Positions 29,958 to 39,467 of a stretch of 64,000 bases of DNA are shown piece after piece. The notes below the pieces were generated by a model. It was not told where the DNA came from and searched no databases. It saw nothing but the letters and a program-made list of their open reading frames with translations. Origin of the DNA: Novosphingobium sp. FSW06-99 (GTDB lineage Bacteria > Pseudomonadota > Alphaproteobacteria > Sphingomonadales > Sphingomonadaceae); NCBI RefSeq assembly GCF_001519065.1, contig NZ_KQ954255.1, forward strand, positions 252,870 through 316,869. The letters are read 5' to 3'. Made by a program: the position numbers and the translations under genes. Within the stretch, counting starts at the first letter, position 1; every line of letters starts with the position of its first letter.

Positions 29958-30283
29958 TGCACCCCGGCTTTTGAAAACAGGTTCATCACACAGATGCCGA
30001 TGATGATCAGCGCCATGCCTGCCACCGCCGGGGCATCGAGTTTCTGGCCCTGAAAGATCCACGCGACAGTCGCGATCAGCACGATGCCGAGCCCCGACCA
30101 GATGGCATAGAGAATGCCCGTCGGGAACGTCTTGAGTGCCAGCGACAGCAAGTACAGCGCGATCACATAGGCGACAATCGCGACCAGGCCGGGCACGATG
30201 CGTGCAAAGCCGTCGGATTGCTTGAGCATCGATGTGCCGAGCACTTCGGCGATGATCGCGATCGTCAGGTACAGATATTTCAC
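29954..30283 (-). CDS. small multidrug resistance (SMR/EmrE-like) transporter
   Basis: 109 residues and four membrane helices, the usual SMR size: VKYLYLTIAIIAEVLGTSMLKQSDGF with the essential membrane glutamate in IIAEV, LLSLALKTFPTGILYAIWSGLG, and IIIGICVMNLF at the end. It exports cationic compounds or guanidinium-like substrates by proton antiport. The start is GTG 30283 with GGGAG upstream. Its TGA overlaps the ATGATG start of the AT-rich gene (ATGA), so translation of the two would be coupled. Confidence 0.9.
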   Translation of the reverse strand: MKYLYLTIAIIAEVLGTSMLKQSDGFARIVPGLVAIVAYVIALYLLSLALKTFPTGILYAIWSGLGIVLIATVAWIFQGQKLDAPAVAGMALIIIGICVMNLFSKAGVQ

Positions 30284-30508
30284 CCGGATGCTCCCATGCC
30301 CAATGCCGGGCAGGGTAGCATCGGTCGGCGGTCCTGTTCGACATCTTTTTGCCGCCACGCCCAAGGGGGAATACGCAGACGGGTCTGGCCGGTCTGGTAA
30401 TGCCCGATGGTTAGGAGCCTCGGCAATGTCCATGCACACCGTGATTTCCTGCCATCGGCATCAGTTCTGGCGGCCTGGTTGTGCGCCGTGGCGCGCCGGT
30501 GCCAGGCA

Positions 30509-32563
30509 ATGAACGCGCCATTTCGATCGCCCAGGGCGCAGACGCGTCGATCCGCACCGGATGGGCAGACCGAGCCCGCGCTGGCGGTGCTGTCGATCGA
30601 CCATCGCGGCCTGATCGTCGATGTCAACGATCGCTTTCTCGATCTCAGCGGCCATGCCCTCAACGATATCCACGGCAGCCCTTATACAGCCGTGATCGCG
30701 ATGCGTGTGCTGCGCTATATCGCACTCGATCTGGGGCTGGATGTCGATGATCCCGCGCATGGCGAGCCACAGCCAATTCCCCTGATCACCAAGGCCGGTG
30801 ACATCCTCTGGCTCTACGGCACTTTGACTCGCGGCGGTACGGGCGAGGATGCAACCATCCGTCTGGTGGCACATGATTTCGACATGCTGGGGCAGCGGCT
30901 GATCACCGAAAGTGGCCTTATCGAAGCGATCGACCAGCAGTTTCTGGTCGCTGCCTTTGACATGAATGGCACGCTGACCCGCGCCAATCCCCGGTTTCAA
31001 AAGGCGTTCGGTTTTACCGGCGCCGATGTCGGGATGATCGATCACGGCGCGCTGGTTGATGCCGATTATGCCGCCACGCGCGAATATACCGCGTTCTGGA
31101 ACGCACTGCGATCGGGTACCCGCCATTGCGTGCAGGCGATGCGGTATGGTCGCAACGGGCGCCAGGTCTGGGTGGATGGCGCCTATCACCCGATTATGGA
31201 TTCGCGCGGCCTGCCGGTGGAGGTGGTGTTTCTGGCGCGCGATCTGACGCTGCAAAAGCGCACCGAGGCGCACGCCAGTGCGCAACTGCGCAAATCCGCG
31301 ACGATCGACGCGTTGACGGGCCTGGCCAACCGGGCCACATTCCTGCGCTCGGTGCAGAGCGCGTTCAATCCGGTTGGCGGCAGCGTGACCGGGGCAAGTC
31401 TGATCATGCTGATCGATATCGACGGATTTTCGTCGATCAACGCCGCCTATGGCCACGAAGCGGGCGATGCCATCCTGTGGGTGGTGGGCACACGATTGCG
31501 CGATGTGCTGCGCGGGCGCGATATCGTCGCGCGCATCAATGGCGATCTGTTCGCGGCCTTTGTCGAGACACCGGCGGACGAACGCGGTGGGCTGGGCGGG
31601 TTTGTCGAACGGGTGCAGCAGGCCATCGCCATGCCGATCGCGGTGGGCGACCTGCAGATCACGGTGACGGCGTCGGCCGGGCTGATCTGCGATCAAGGCT
31701 GGCGCATGGCACGTGAGGCAGGCGCAGACGATATCATGGTCTGCGCGCAGGCCGCGCTGGCGGCGGCCAAAGTTGAAGGCAAGGCGTCATCGCGGATCTA
31801 TGACACTGCGCTGGCCGATGCGACGCGCCGCAGCGCGGTGATCGAGCGTGATCTGGAACGGGCGCTGGAATCGGGCGAGATCTGCCTGCACTATCAGCCG
31901 GTGGTGGCGCTGGGTGGCGGCGCGGTCGTCGGGTATGAGGCGCTGGCGCGCTGGCACCATCCGGCGCTGGGCGACGTCGCGCCGCCCGAATTCATCGACG
32001 TGGCCGAACGCAATGGTATGATCCACGCGCTGGGGCGCCGCCTGCTGGAAACTGCCGCACGGTTCGCCGCCACGCTTGCCCCCGATTTGTGGGTGGCGGT
32101 CAATGTTTCGCCGATCCAGTTGCAGCGGCCAAAGTTTGCCAGCGACGCGCTGGCGCTGATCGAGGGGCTGGGGCTGTCGCCCGATCGCATCGATATCGAG
32201 ATCACCGAATCCGCCTCGCTCGACATGTCGAGCGCGGTGCAGGACAATATCCGCACGATGCGCGCGGGCGGGCTGAAGATTTCGCTCGACGATTTCGGCA
32301 CCGGGTTTTCGTCGTTGTCGCAATTGCTGAAACTGCGCGCCGATCGCATCAAGATCGACCGCAGCTTTGTGATGGATTGCCGCGATTCGCAGGAAAAGCT
32401 CGGCATCATCCGCTCGATCCTGGGCCTCAGCAGCGCGATGGGCATGAAAGTCGTCGCCGAAGGGATCGAAACGCCCGAAATTTCCGCCCTGCTGCATGAA
32501 CTGGGCTGCGACTATGGCCAAGGCTATCTGTTCGGGCGTGCCACATTGTCGCCGGGGACATGA
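30509..32563 (+). CDS. PAS-PAS-GGDEF-EAL cyclic-di-GMP signalling protein
   Basis: 684 residues without membrane segments. PAS-like sensor 1 covers about 20-130 (LSIDHRGLIVDVNDRFLDLSG), PAS 2 about 150-260 (AAFDMNGTLTRANPRFQKAFGF), GGDEF about 265-425 and EAL about 440-680. The GGDEF signature is degenerate (RINGDLFAAF), so cyclase activity is probably lost. The EAL motifs are intact: YEALARW, NVSPIQLQRP, DIEITESA, LDDFGTGFSSLSQL, KIDRSFV and VVAEGIET. The protein is therefore most likely a sensor-regulated c-di-GMP phosphodiesterase. The start is ATG 30509; the frame extends upstream. Confidence 0.9.
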   Translation: MNAPFRSPRAQTRRSAPDGQTEPALAVLSIDHRGLIVDVNDRFLDLSGHALNDIHGSPYTAVIAMRVLRYIALDLGLDVDDPAHGEPQPIPLITKAGDILWLYGTLTRGGTGEDATIRLVAHDFDMLGQRLITESGLIEAIDQQFLVAAFDMNGTLTRANPRFQKAFGFTGADVGMIDHGALVDADYAATREYTAFWNALRSGTRHCVQAMRYGRNGRQVWVDGAYHPIMDSRGLPVEVVFLARDLTLQKRTEAHASAQLRKSATIDALTGLANRATFLRSVQSAFNPVGGSVTGASLIMLIDIDGFSSINAAYGHEAGDAILWVVGTRLRDVLRGRDIVARINGDLFAAFVETPADERGGLGGFVERVQQAIAMPIAVGDLQITVTASAGLICDQGWRMAREAGADDIMVCAQAALAAAKVEGKASSRIYDTALADATRRSAVIERDLERALESGEICLHYQPVVALGGGAVVGYEALARWHHPALGDVAPPEFIDVAERNGMIHALGRRLLETAARFAATLAPDLWVAVNVSPIQLQRPKFASDALALIEGLGLSPDRIDIEITESASLDMSSAVQDNIRTMRAGGLKISLDDFGTGFSSLSQLLKLRADRIKIDRSFVMDCRDSQEKLGIIRSILGLSSAMGMKVVAEGIETPEISALLHELGCDYGQGYLFGRATLSPGT

Positions 32564-32570
32564 ACCGGGT

Positions 32571-32609
32571 GTGCCGGTCGTGCCGCCATCCGGGCGGCAC
32601 GACCGGCAC
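32571..32609. terminator. bidirectional hairpin between EAL gene and ligC
   Basis: A perfect 17-bp stem, GTGCCGGTCGTGCCGCC (32571-32587) with GGCGGCACGACCGGCAC (32593-32609), and a 5-nt loop lie between two convergent genes, 8 bp after one stop and 7 bp from the other. Confidence 0.8.
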
Positions 32610-32615
32610 GCGCGA

Positions 32616-33575
32616 TCATGACCAGCCGTCCTGTGCTTCGAGTTGCGCGGCCAGCTCGCCGATCACGCGGTAGCAATCGAGCACGCCGGCGACCGAACTG
32701 TTGGGCTGACGGCCCTCGCGGATCGCGGCGATGAATTCACGGTCCTGCAATTCGATGCCGTTCATGCTGACATCGACATGGCTGACATCGATCTGCGCAT
32801 CGCGGCCATCGAACAAGTCGTCATAGCGCGCAATATACGTGCCGGTGTCGCCGATATAGCGGAAGAACGTGCCGAGCGGGCCGTCGTTGTTGAACGACAG
32901 CGATAGCGTGCACAGCGCGCCGGTCTCGGTCTTCAACTGGATCGACATGTCGAGCGCGATGCCGAGATCGGGGTGTTTGGGCCCCTGCAGCACGTTGGCG
33001 GCGACGATCCTGCCCGATTGATAGGCGAACAGATCGATGGTGTGCGCGGCGTGGTGCCACAGCAGGTGATCGGTCCAGCTACGCGCCTCGCCTTTGGCGT
33101 TGATGTTCTTGCGGCGGAAGAAATAGGTCTGCACGTCCATCTGCTGCACGGCGAATTCGCCCGCGACGATACGCTTGTGCACCCATTGGTGCGACGGGTT
33201 GAACCGGCGGGTGTGGCCGACCATCGCGACCAGCCCGGTTGCCTCCACTTTGGCCTGCACCGCCTGCGCATCGGCCCAGCTATCGGACAGCGGGATTTCG
33301 ACCTGGACATGCTTGCCTGCGTTCAGGCAGGCGATGGTCTGTTCGGCATGCATCTGGGTGGGGGTGCACAAGATGACCGCATCGACATCGTCACGCGCCA
33401 GCGCATCGGCCAGTTCGGTCGAACTGTGCCGCGCGCCATATTTGGCGGCAACTGCGGCGGCCTGTTCGCCGGTGCGGCTGATGATCGAGACGATTTCGAC
33501 GCCATCGATATTCTTCAGGCCGTCGAGATGCTTTTCGCCGAAAGCGCCCGCTCCGGCCAATGCTATTCCAACCAT
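32616..33575 (-). CDS. ligC: 4-carboxy-2-hydroxymuconate-6-semialdehyde dehydrogenase
   Basis: A 319-residue Gfo/Idh/MocA oxidoreductase with an N-terminal Rossmann domain (GIALAGAGAFGEKHLDGLKNID) and VEIPLSDSWADAQAV in the lysine-equivalent region. RRFNPSHQWVHKRI and DHLLWHHAAHTIDLFAYQSG match LigC. It oxidises the LigAB ring-cleavage product to 2-pyrone-4,6-dicarboxylate with NADP. It is the last gene of the leftward lig operon, 64 bp after ligB. Its length is close to LigC of Sphingobium sp. SYK-6 as I recall it. Confidence 0.93.
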   Translation of the reverse strand: MVGIALAGAGAFGEKHLDGLKNIDGVEIVSIISRTGEQAAAVAAKYGARHSSTELADALARDDVDAVILCTPTQMHAEQTIACLNAGKHVQVEIPLSDSWADAQAVQAKVEATGLVAMVGHTRRFNPSHQWVHKRIVAGEFAVQQMDVQTYFFRRKNINAKGEARSWTDHLLWHHAAHTIDLFAYQSGRIVAANVLQGPKHPDLGIALDMSIQLKTETGALCTLSLSFNNDGPLGTFFRYIGDTGTYIARYDDLFDGRDAQIDVSHVDVSMNGIELQDREFIAAIREGRQPNSSVAGVLDCYRVIGELAAQLEAQDGWS

Positions 33576-33639
33576 GGGGCAAGTCCTTGATTCAAAAAAG
33601 CCGGGCACGGGTGTGAGCCCGCGCCCGGCAGGGTGGAAT

Positions 33640-34899
<1,260 letters not shown>

Positions 34900-34903
<4 letters not shown>

Positions 34904-35925
34904 AGACCCTTCTCCTTCAGCCGGGCATCGAGCCGCGGGAACACACGGCGGGCGTTGCCTTCAAAAATCGCGTGACGCTGATCCGCCGTGATCGGCAGCG
35001 CGTCGATATAGCGCTTGGTATCGTCGAAATAATGGCCGGTGGTGGGGTCGATCCCGCGCACCGCGCCGACCATTTCGGACCCGAACAGGATGTTCTTGGT
35101 CTCGATCACTTCGTTCAGCAGGTTGATCCCCGGCTGATGATAGACGCACGTGTCGAAATAGACGTTGTTCATCAGATGGCTGTCGAGCGCAGGCTTTTTC
35201 AGCATGTCGGCCAGCCCGCGATAGCGCCCCCAGTGATAGGGCACGCCCCCGCCGCCGTGCGGGATGATGAAGCGCAATGTCGGGAACCGGCCGAACAGAT
35301 CGCCTTCGAGCAATTGCATGAACGCGATCGTATCGGCGGCGATGTAATAGCCGCCGGTGGCATGCATGGCCGGATTGCACGATCCCGACACGTGGATCAT
35401 CGCCGGAACGTCAAGCTCGACCATCTTTTCATAGAACGGGAACCAATACGGATCGGTCAGCGGTGGATGGGTGAAATGCCCGCCGCCGGGATCGGGATTG
35501 AGATTGCAGCCGATGAATCCCAGTTCGGTGACGCAGCGTTCAAGCTCTGCAATCGACGAGGCCATGTCCGCCTCGGGCGATTGCGGCAGCATGCAGACCC
35601 CGGCGAAGGTATCGGGAAACAGGCCGACCACCCGCGCGATCAGGGTGTTGCACGCCTGTGCCCACGGCACCGCGACCGACTGATCGCCCACATGCGGGGC
35701 CATCGCGCTGGCGCGGGGGGAAAAGATCGTCAGATCCGCGCCGCGTTCCTCGATCAGGCGCAACTGATTGGCCTCGATCGTCTCGCGGATTTCGTCGTCG
35801 CTGATCGAGGGGTAGGGCGGGGCGGCCTCTCCGGCCTTGAACGCGGCGGTCTGCGCCGCGCGCCAGGCGTCGTGCGCCTTGGGCAGGACGGTATAGTGCC
35901 CGTGGCAATCGATGATCAGCGTCAT
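34900..35925 (-). CDS. ligJ: 4-oxalomesaconate hydratase
   Basis: A 341-residue amidohydrolase-fold hydratase with the metal-binding DCHGHYT at the N-terminus, FSPRASAMAPHVGD, IGCNLNPDPGGGHFTHPPLTDP and HVSGSCNP, and HGGGGVPYHWGRYRG. It hydrates 4-oxalomesaconate in the lower protocatechuate 4,5-cleavage and gallate pathways. It overlaps ligA by 4 bp downstream and the DUF1932 gene by 4 bp upstream. Confidence 0.93.
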
Positions 35926-36746
35926 GCGCCTGTTCCTTCGGGTTTTTTCGGTGTCGGTAGCGGGTGCCCGGCCTGTTCGCGCTGGCGCAGCACGGTGCCA
36001 TTGGTCATCATCGGTGCCACGCCCAGTGCAATCAGCGTGCGTGCGCTTTCTTCCATCTCGGCGGCGCGCCGCGCGCCGTGGGTGGCCATGCGTTCCAGGT
36101 TGTAGGCGGCGCGGGCAAACCAGCTTGCCTGGCGCTCGCTGGCATCGAGCGAGGCAAGCACCTCTTCGGCCACCCCGGCGCGCGTGGCGGCCAGCATCAT
36201 TTCGGCGGTCAGCGCCTCGATGCCCTTGACCATTACCGAGCGGATCATCTTGATCGCGCTGGCCCGGCCGACCTCGTGGCCGACCACGCGCCGATTGGTA
36301 AAGCCTGCCACGCTAAGCGCGTCGGCGGCGGCCTCGGCGGCGTCGCCTGCCAGCAACAGCGGCACCTTCAACCGCGCCGGTTCGACCGGCGCCAGCACCG
36401 CGACATCGACATAGCGCGCGTCATAGGCCTCGATCGCGGCGGCGGCGGCGCGCTTTGTTTCGGGGGCGACCGAATTCATGTCGCACCACAAGGCGCCGGG
36501 CGACAACAGCGGCGCAAAGTCCTGCGCAACCGTCAGTGCCGCATCGGCCGTGACCAGCGACAGCACCAGCCTGGCCCCGGCCAACGCTTCGGCGGCGCTG
36601 ACGGCAAACGGCACGCCCAACTCTGCCGCCACGCGCGCGCGATCGGCACGAATGTCGAAAGCGCGCGCCGCACCGGCCCACCCCGCCGCGCGGGCAAACG
36701 TCGATCCGGCTTCGCCAAATCCGATAAGGGCGATGTGTCCTGCCAT
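35922..36746 (-). CDS. NAD(P)-binding dehydrogenase-like protein with DUF1932 C-terminus
   Basis: 274 residues, first gene of the leftward lig operon. The Rossmann start is IALIGFGEAGSTFARAAGW, followed by SLVTADAAL, WCDMNSVAPETKR and VDVAVLAPVEPARLKVPLLLAGD. The helical C-terminus (SAIKMIRSVMVKGIEALTAEMM, AEMEESARTL) is the DUF1932 type related to 6-phosphogluconate/3-hydroxyisobutyrate dehydrogenases. The catalytic-lysine segment is IKMIRS. It overlaps ligJ by 4 bp, so it probably reduces or oxidises a lig-pathway intermediate, but the reaction is unknown. Confidence 0.8.
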   Translation of the reverse strand: MAGHIALIGFGEAGSTFARAAGWAGAARAFDIRADRARVAAELGVPFAVSAAEALAGARLVLSLVTADAALTVAQDFAPLLSPGALWCDMNSVAPETKRAAAAAIEAYDARYVDVAVLAPVEPARLKVPLLLAGDAAEAAADALSVAGFTNRRVVGHEVGRASAIKMIRSVMVKGIEALTAEMMLAATRAGVAEEVLASLDASERQASWFARAAYNLERMATHGARRAAEMEESARTLIALGVAPMMTNGTVLRQREQAGHPLPTPKKPEGTGA

Positions 36747-36801
36747 GCTCGCATCCCTGCCGCACCCCCAACGGGGCTGCCAATCCAATTGCGCCGCGTG
36801 G

Positions 36802-36817
36802 CATTAGATTATGCTAA
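36802..36817. promoter_or_regulatory. candidate LysR operator, copy 1
   Basis: CATTAGATTATGCTAA contains the inverted half-sites TTAG and CTAA. It matches the reverse complement of the site at 39468-39483 in 15 of 16 positions. It lies 56 bp upstream of the leftward lig operon's first ATG, a typical LysR activation position. Confidence 0.65.
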
Positions 36818-36942
36818 GTCTGCTTGGTTTGACATGCACCGGCGCGCGCTTTGATCCAGATCAAGCCGACGCGGGGCGCACGCTGTCACATCGCGGACAA
36901 CGTTTCAGTTTCTGAGTCGAAACGCGTGAAAGGGCGCGTTTC

Positions 36943-37032
36943 GAAGTCGGCACCGGCCCGCTCCCCCACCCGACCACCCATAGGGTACTATCGTAGGGTG
37001 GTCGGGTGGGGGAGCGGGCCGGTGCCGACTTC
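36943..37032. repeat. perfect 37-bp inverted repeat
   Basis: The arm at 36943-36979 (begins GAAGTCGGCACCGGCCCGCT) is exactly complementary to 36996-37032, with a 16-bp spacer that is itself partly palindromic. It sits in the 5' leader of the second dioxygenase operon. It resembles the mobile-looking G/C-rich palindromes elsewhere in the window rather than a terminator, because no T-run follows. Confidence 0.85.
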
Positions 37033-37078
37033 CCGACACGACAGTGTCGGGTCAGACCTTCAGACAAACCATGGGAGC

Positions 37079-37453
37079 ATGTCTATGGCCGACCCCGAAC
37101 GAGACCCGCCCATTCCCGGCACGACGTTGTTCGACGGCGATGCGGCGGTGAAGGGCTATGCGCTCAATGCGATGTGCTATTCGTTCAACGATACGGCCAA
37201 CCGGCAGGCCTTTGTCGATGACGAAGCGGCCTATTGCGCGAAATTCGCGCTGACCCCCGCGCAGCGGCAGGCGGTGGCCGATCGCGACGTGCTTGGCATG
37301 ATCGCGGCGGGCGGCAACATCTATTATCTGGCCAAGCTGGCCGGGATCTTCGGATTGAACGTGCAGGATGTCGGCGCCTTGCAGACCGGCAGGACGGTTG
37401 CCGAATTCAAGCAATTTCTGCTCGATCAGGGAAAGGAACTGGCCCATGGCTGA
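37079..37453 (+). CDS. LigA-like extradiol dioxygenase alpha subunit, second copy
   Basis: A 124-residue helical subunit of the LigA family: GYALNAMCYSFNDTANRQAFV, DRDVLGMIAAGGNIYYLAKLAGIFG and TVAEFKQFLLDQG. It differs from the first ligA enough to be an old paralogue. The start ATG 37079 follows GGGAG closely. It overlaps its beta partner by 8 bp. The substrate is not defined by sequence: protocatechuate, gallate and 3-O-methylgallate are candidates. Confidence 0.85.
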   Translation: MSMADPERDPPIPGTTLFDGDAAVKGYALNAMCYSFNDTANRQAFVDDEAAYCAKFALTPAQRQAVADRDVLGMIAAGGNIYYLAKLAGIFGLNVQDVGALQTGRTVAEFKQFLLDQGKELAHG

Positions 37454-38285
37454 GATCGTTGGCGCCTATTTCACCAGCCACGTGCCCGCGATCGGCGGCG
37501 CGATCCATCGCGGCGATCAGCAGACGCCGTATTGGAAACCGTTTTTCGACGGCTTTGTCCGCGTCCACGAATGGCTGGCCGAGGTCAAACCCGATGTCGC
37601 GGTGGTGTTCAACAACGACCACGGGCTCAATTTCTTCCTCGACTGCCTGCCGACATTCGCGGTGGGCGCTGCGGCGGAATACCACAACGCCGATGAAGGC
37701 TGGGGCCTGCCGCTGTACAAGCCGTTTGCCGGGCACCCCGATCTGAGCTGGCACGTCATCGAAACGCTGGTGGCCGACGAATTCGACCCGGCCACCTGCC
37801 AGAAGATGCTGGTTGACCATGCGCTGTCGATCCCGTTCGAACTGGCCTGGCCGGAGGTTGATGCCTGGCCGGTGAAGATCGTGCCGATCGCGATCAACAC
37901 GGTGCAGCATCCATTGCCCAGTGCCAAACGCGCGCTGGCCTTCGGGCGCAGCGTGCACCGCGCGCTGGCAAGCTGGCCGGGGGCCGAACGTGTGGTGGTG
38001 ATCGGCACCGGCGGCTTGTCGCACCAGTTGGACGGCGCGCGCGCCGGGTTCATGAATCCCGAATACGACCGGTTCTGCCTCGATCATCTGGCAAACGATC
38101 CCGATGCGCTGACCCACCATTCGATCCACGAGATCGTGCGCCTGTCGGGCACCCAGGGCGTCGAAGTGCTCAACTGGATCGCCGCGCGCGGCGCGCTGGG
38201 GCCAACCGCGCGCGAGGTGCACCGCAATTACCACATCCCGATCTCCAACACGGCGGCGGCGACCTTGTTGCTCGATCCGGTATAG
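37446..38285 (+). CDS. LigB-like extradiol dioxygenase beta subunit, second copy
   Basis: 279 residues. Iron ligands His12 (AYFTSHVPAIG) and His59 (VFNNDHGLNF) are conserved, as are GTGGLSHQLDGARAGF and SGTQGVEVLNWIAARGALG. The loop sequences (EYHNADEGWGLPLYKPFAGH) differ from the first LigB and show some likeness to gallate dioxygenase DesB, but DesB is a single fused chain. It may cleave methoxylated or trihydroxylated relatives of protocatechuate, or be a redundant LigAB. Confidence 0.87.
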   Translation: MAEIVGAYFTSHVPAIGGAIHRGDQQTPYWKPFFDGFVRVHEWLAEVKPDVAVVFNNDHGLNFFLDCLPTFAVGAAAEYHNADEGWGLPLYKPFAGHPDLSWHVIETLVADEFDPATCQKMLVDHALSIPFELAWPEVDAWPVKIVPIAINTVQHPLPSAKRALAFGRSVHRALASWPGAERVVVIGTGGLSHQLDGARAGFMNPEYDRFCLDHLANDPDALTHHSIHEIVRLSGTQGVEVLNWIAARGALGPTAREVHRNYHIPISNTAAATLLLDPV

Positions 38286-38289
38286 GGCC

Positions 38290-39438
38290 CTACCGGGCCA
38301 GCGCCACGGCATCCAGATCGGCCAGAAATTCTGCCTGTACCGCGGTCGGGCGCCATGAGGCGCGGGTGGTGACGCCGATCACGCGGTGAAACGCACGGGG
38401 CACGGTGCCGAGCGAGACCAGCCAGTTGGCCTCCAGCTCGACCGCCGCCTGATCGGGCGAGACGAGCGCGAGGAAATCGCTTTCGATCAGGACCTGGCGG
38501 ATCACCATCACCGATCCGGATTCGACCGGCACGGCCGGGGCGGGCACGGCGGCCTGGGCAAACATGGCATCCCATGAATCGCGCAAGGGCGCGCCGCGTC
38601 CGGGCAGAATCCACGGATAGCGGGCTAGCGCGGCCAGATCGGGCGCGCCGCCTGCCAGCGGATGATCGCGGCGCGCGACGATGATCGGCTCATCCTCGAA
38701 CAGCGCGGTCTGTGCCAGATCGGGTTCGAGCAGGGGCAGGCGCAGCGCGCCGATCATCATGTCGATCATGCCGTTGCGCAACGGCTCGACCAGTTCGGCG
38801 CGCGCGCCTTCGGCAATCGCGATATGCACGTTGGGATGGCGCTTGAGAAACCGCGCAACGGCGGCGGGCAGGATGCGCGCGCGCGACAGCGGCATGGCGC
38901 CGACCGTGATGCGGCGCACTTCGCGGCCTTTCAGTGCCTCGATTTCGGCCAGCCCGGCTTCGAGTTCGACACGGGCGAGGCGGAACGCGCGGGCAAGCGA
39001 CTGGCCAGCCTCGGTCAGCACCACGGCGTTGCTGCGTCGTTCGACCAGTGTCTTGCGCAACGACAGCGACAGGTCCTTGACCGCGCGATGCAGCGTCGGC
39101 ACCGCCAGGCCCGTGGTCAGGCTCGCGCCCAGATAGCTGCCGCTGTCGGCCAGCGCGAGCAGCGCGCGCAAGCGGGCCGTGGTGACATGCGGGCTGCTGA
39201 CATGGCCCAGCGCGCTGCGGATACGTGGCACCAGCACATCGGCGGCGGGCGTGGGCACCATACCATCGTGGCGGCGTTCAAACAGCGGCAGGGCCAACTG
39301 GCCTTCCACGCGGGCCAGCGCCTGGGTCAGCGCGGGCTGGGTCAGATTGATCGCACGGGCCGCCGCGCCCATTGTACCCAGTTCCGCAATTTGCGCGATC
39401 GCCGCCAGATGGCGCAAGTTGTAGTCCCAGATTTCCAA
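38290..39438 (-). CDS. LysR family regulator with two winged-helix domains
   Basis: 382 residues, longer than the usual 300. A first LysR HTH occupies residues 7-66 (GTMGAAARAINLTQPALTQALARVE-type). A second HTH-like unit follows at about 85-145 (ADSGSYLGASLTTGLAVPTLHRAVKDL, RRSNAVVLTEAGQSLARAF). The substrate-binding domain starts near RRITVGAMPLSRARILPAAV. This tandem layout is known for the GbpR-type subgroup. It is divergent from ligK, with a shared 16-bp site in the gap, and is the best candidate LigR-type activator of both lig operons. Confidence 0.88.
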   Translation of the reverse strand: MEIWDYNLRHLAAIAQIAELGTMGAAARAINLTQPALTQALARVEGQLALPLFERRHDGMVPTPAADVLVPRIRSALGHVSSPHVTTARLRALLALADSGSYLGASLTTGLAVPTLHRAVKDLSLSLRKTLVERRSNAVVLTEAGQSLARAFRLARVELEAGLAEIEALKGREVRRITVGAMPLSRARILPAAVARFLKRHPNVHIAIAEGARAELVEPLRNGMIDMMIGALRLPLLEPDLAQTALFEDEPIIVARRDHPLAGGAPDLAALARYPWILPGRGAPLRDSWDAMFAQAAVPAPAVPVESGSVMVIRQVLIESDFLALVSPDQAAVELEANWLVSLGTVPRAFHRVIGVTTRASWRPTAVQAEFLADLDAVALAR

Positions 39439-39467
39439 TCACCGCTCCTGTTGGTCCAAGCCCCGCT

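Larger units (their letters stand above)
36747..37078. promoter_or_regulatory. divergent promoter region of the two lig operons
   Basis: This region separates the leftward dehydrogenase-ligJABC operon from the rightward second dioxygenase pair. From left to right it holds the LysR-type site at 36802-36817, a GAAACGCG/CGCGTTTC inverted pair (36919-36942), a perfect 37-bp inverted repeat (36943-37032) and a CCCGACAC/GTGTCGGG hairpin (37032-37051). Promoter hexamers are not clear enough to call. Confidence 0.6.

Noticed and set aside
30284..30508. Guanidine-type riboswitch upstream of the SMR transporter
   Set aside because: I looked for paired hairpins with ACGR loops on the minus strand and did not find them.
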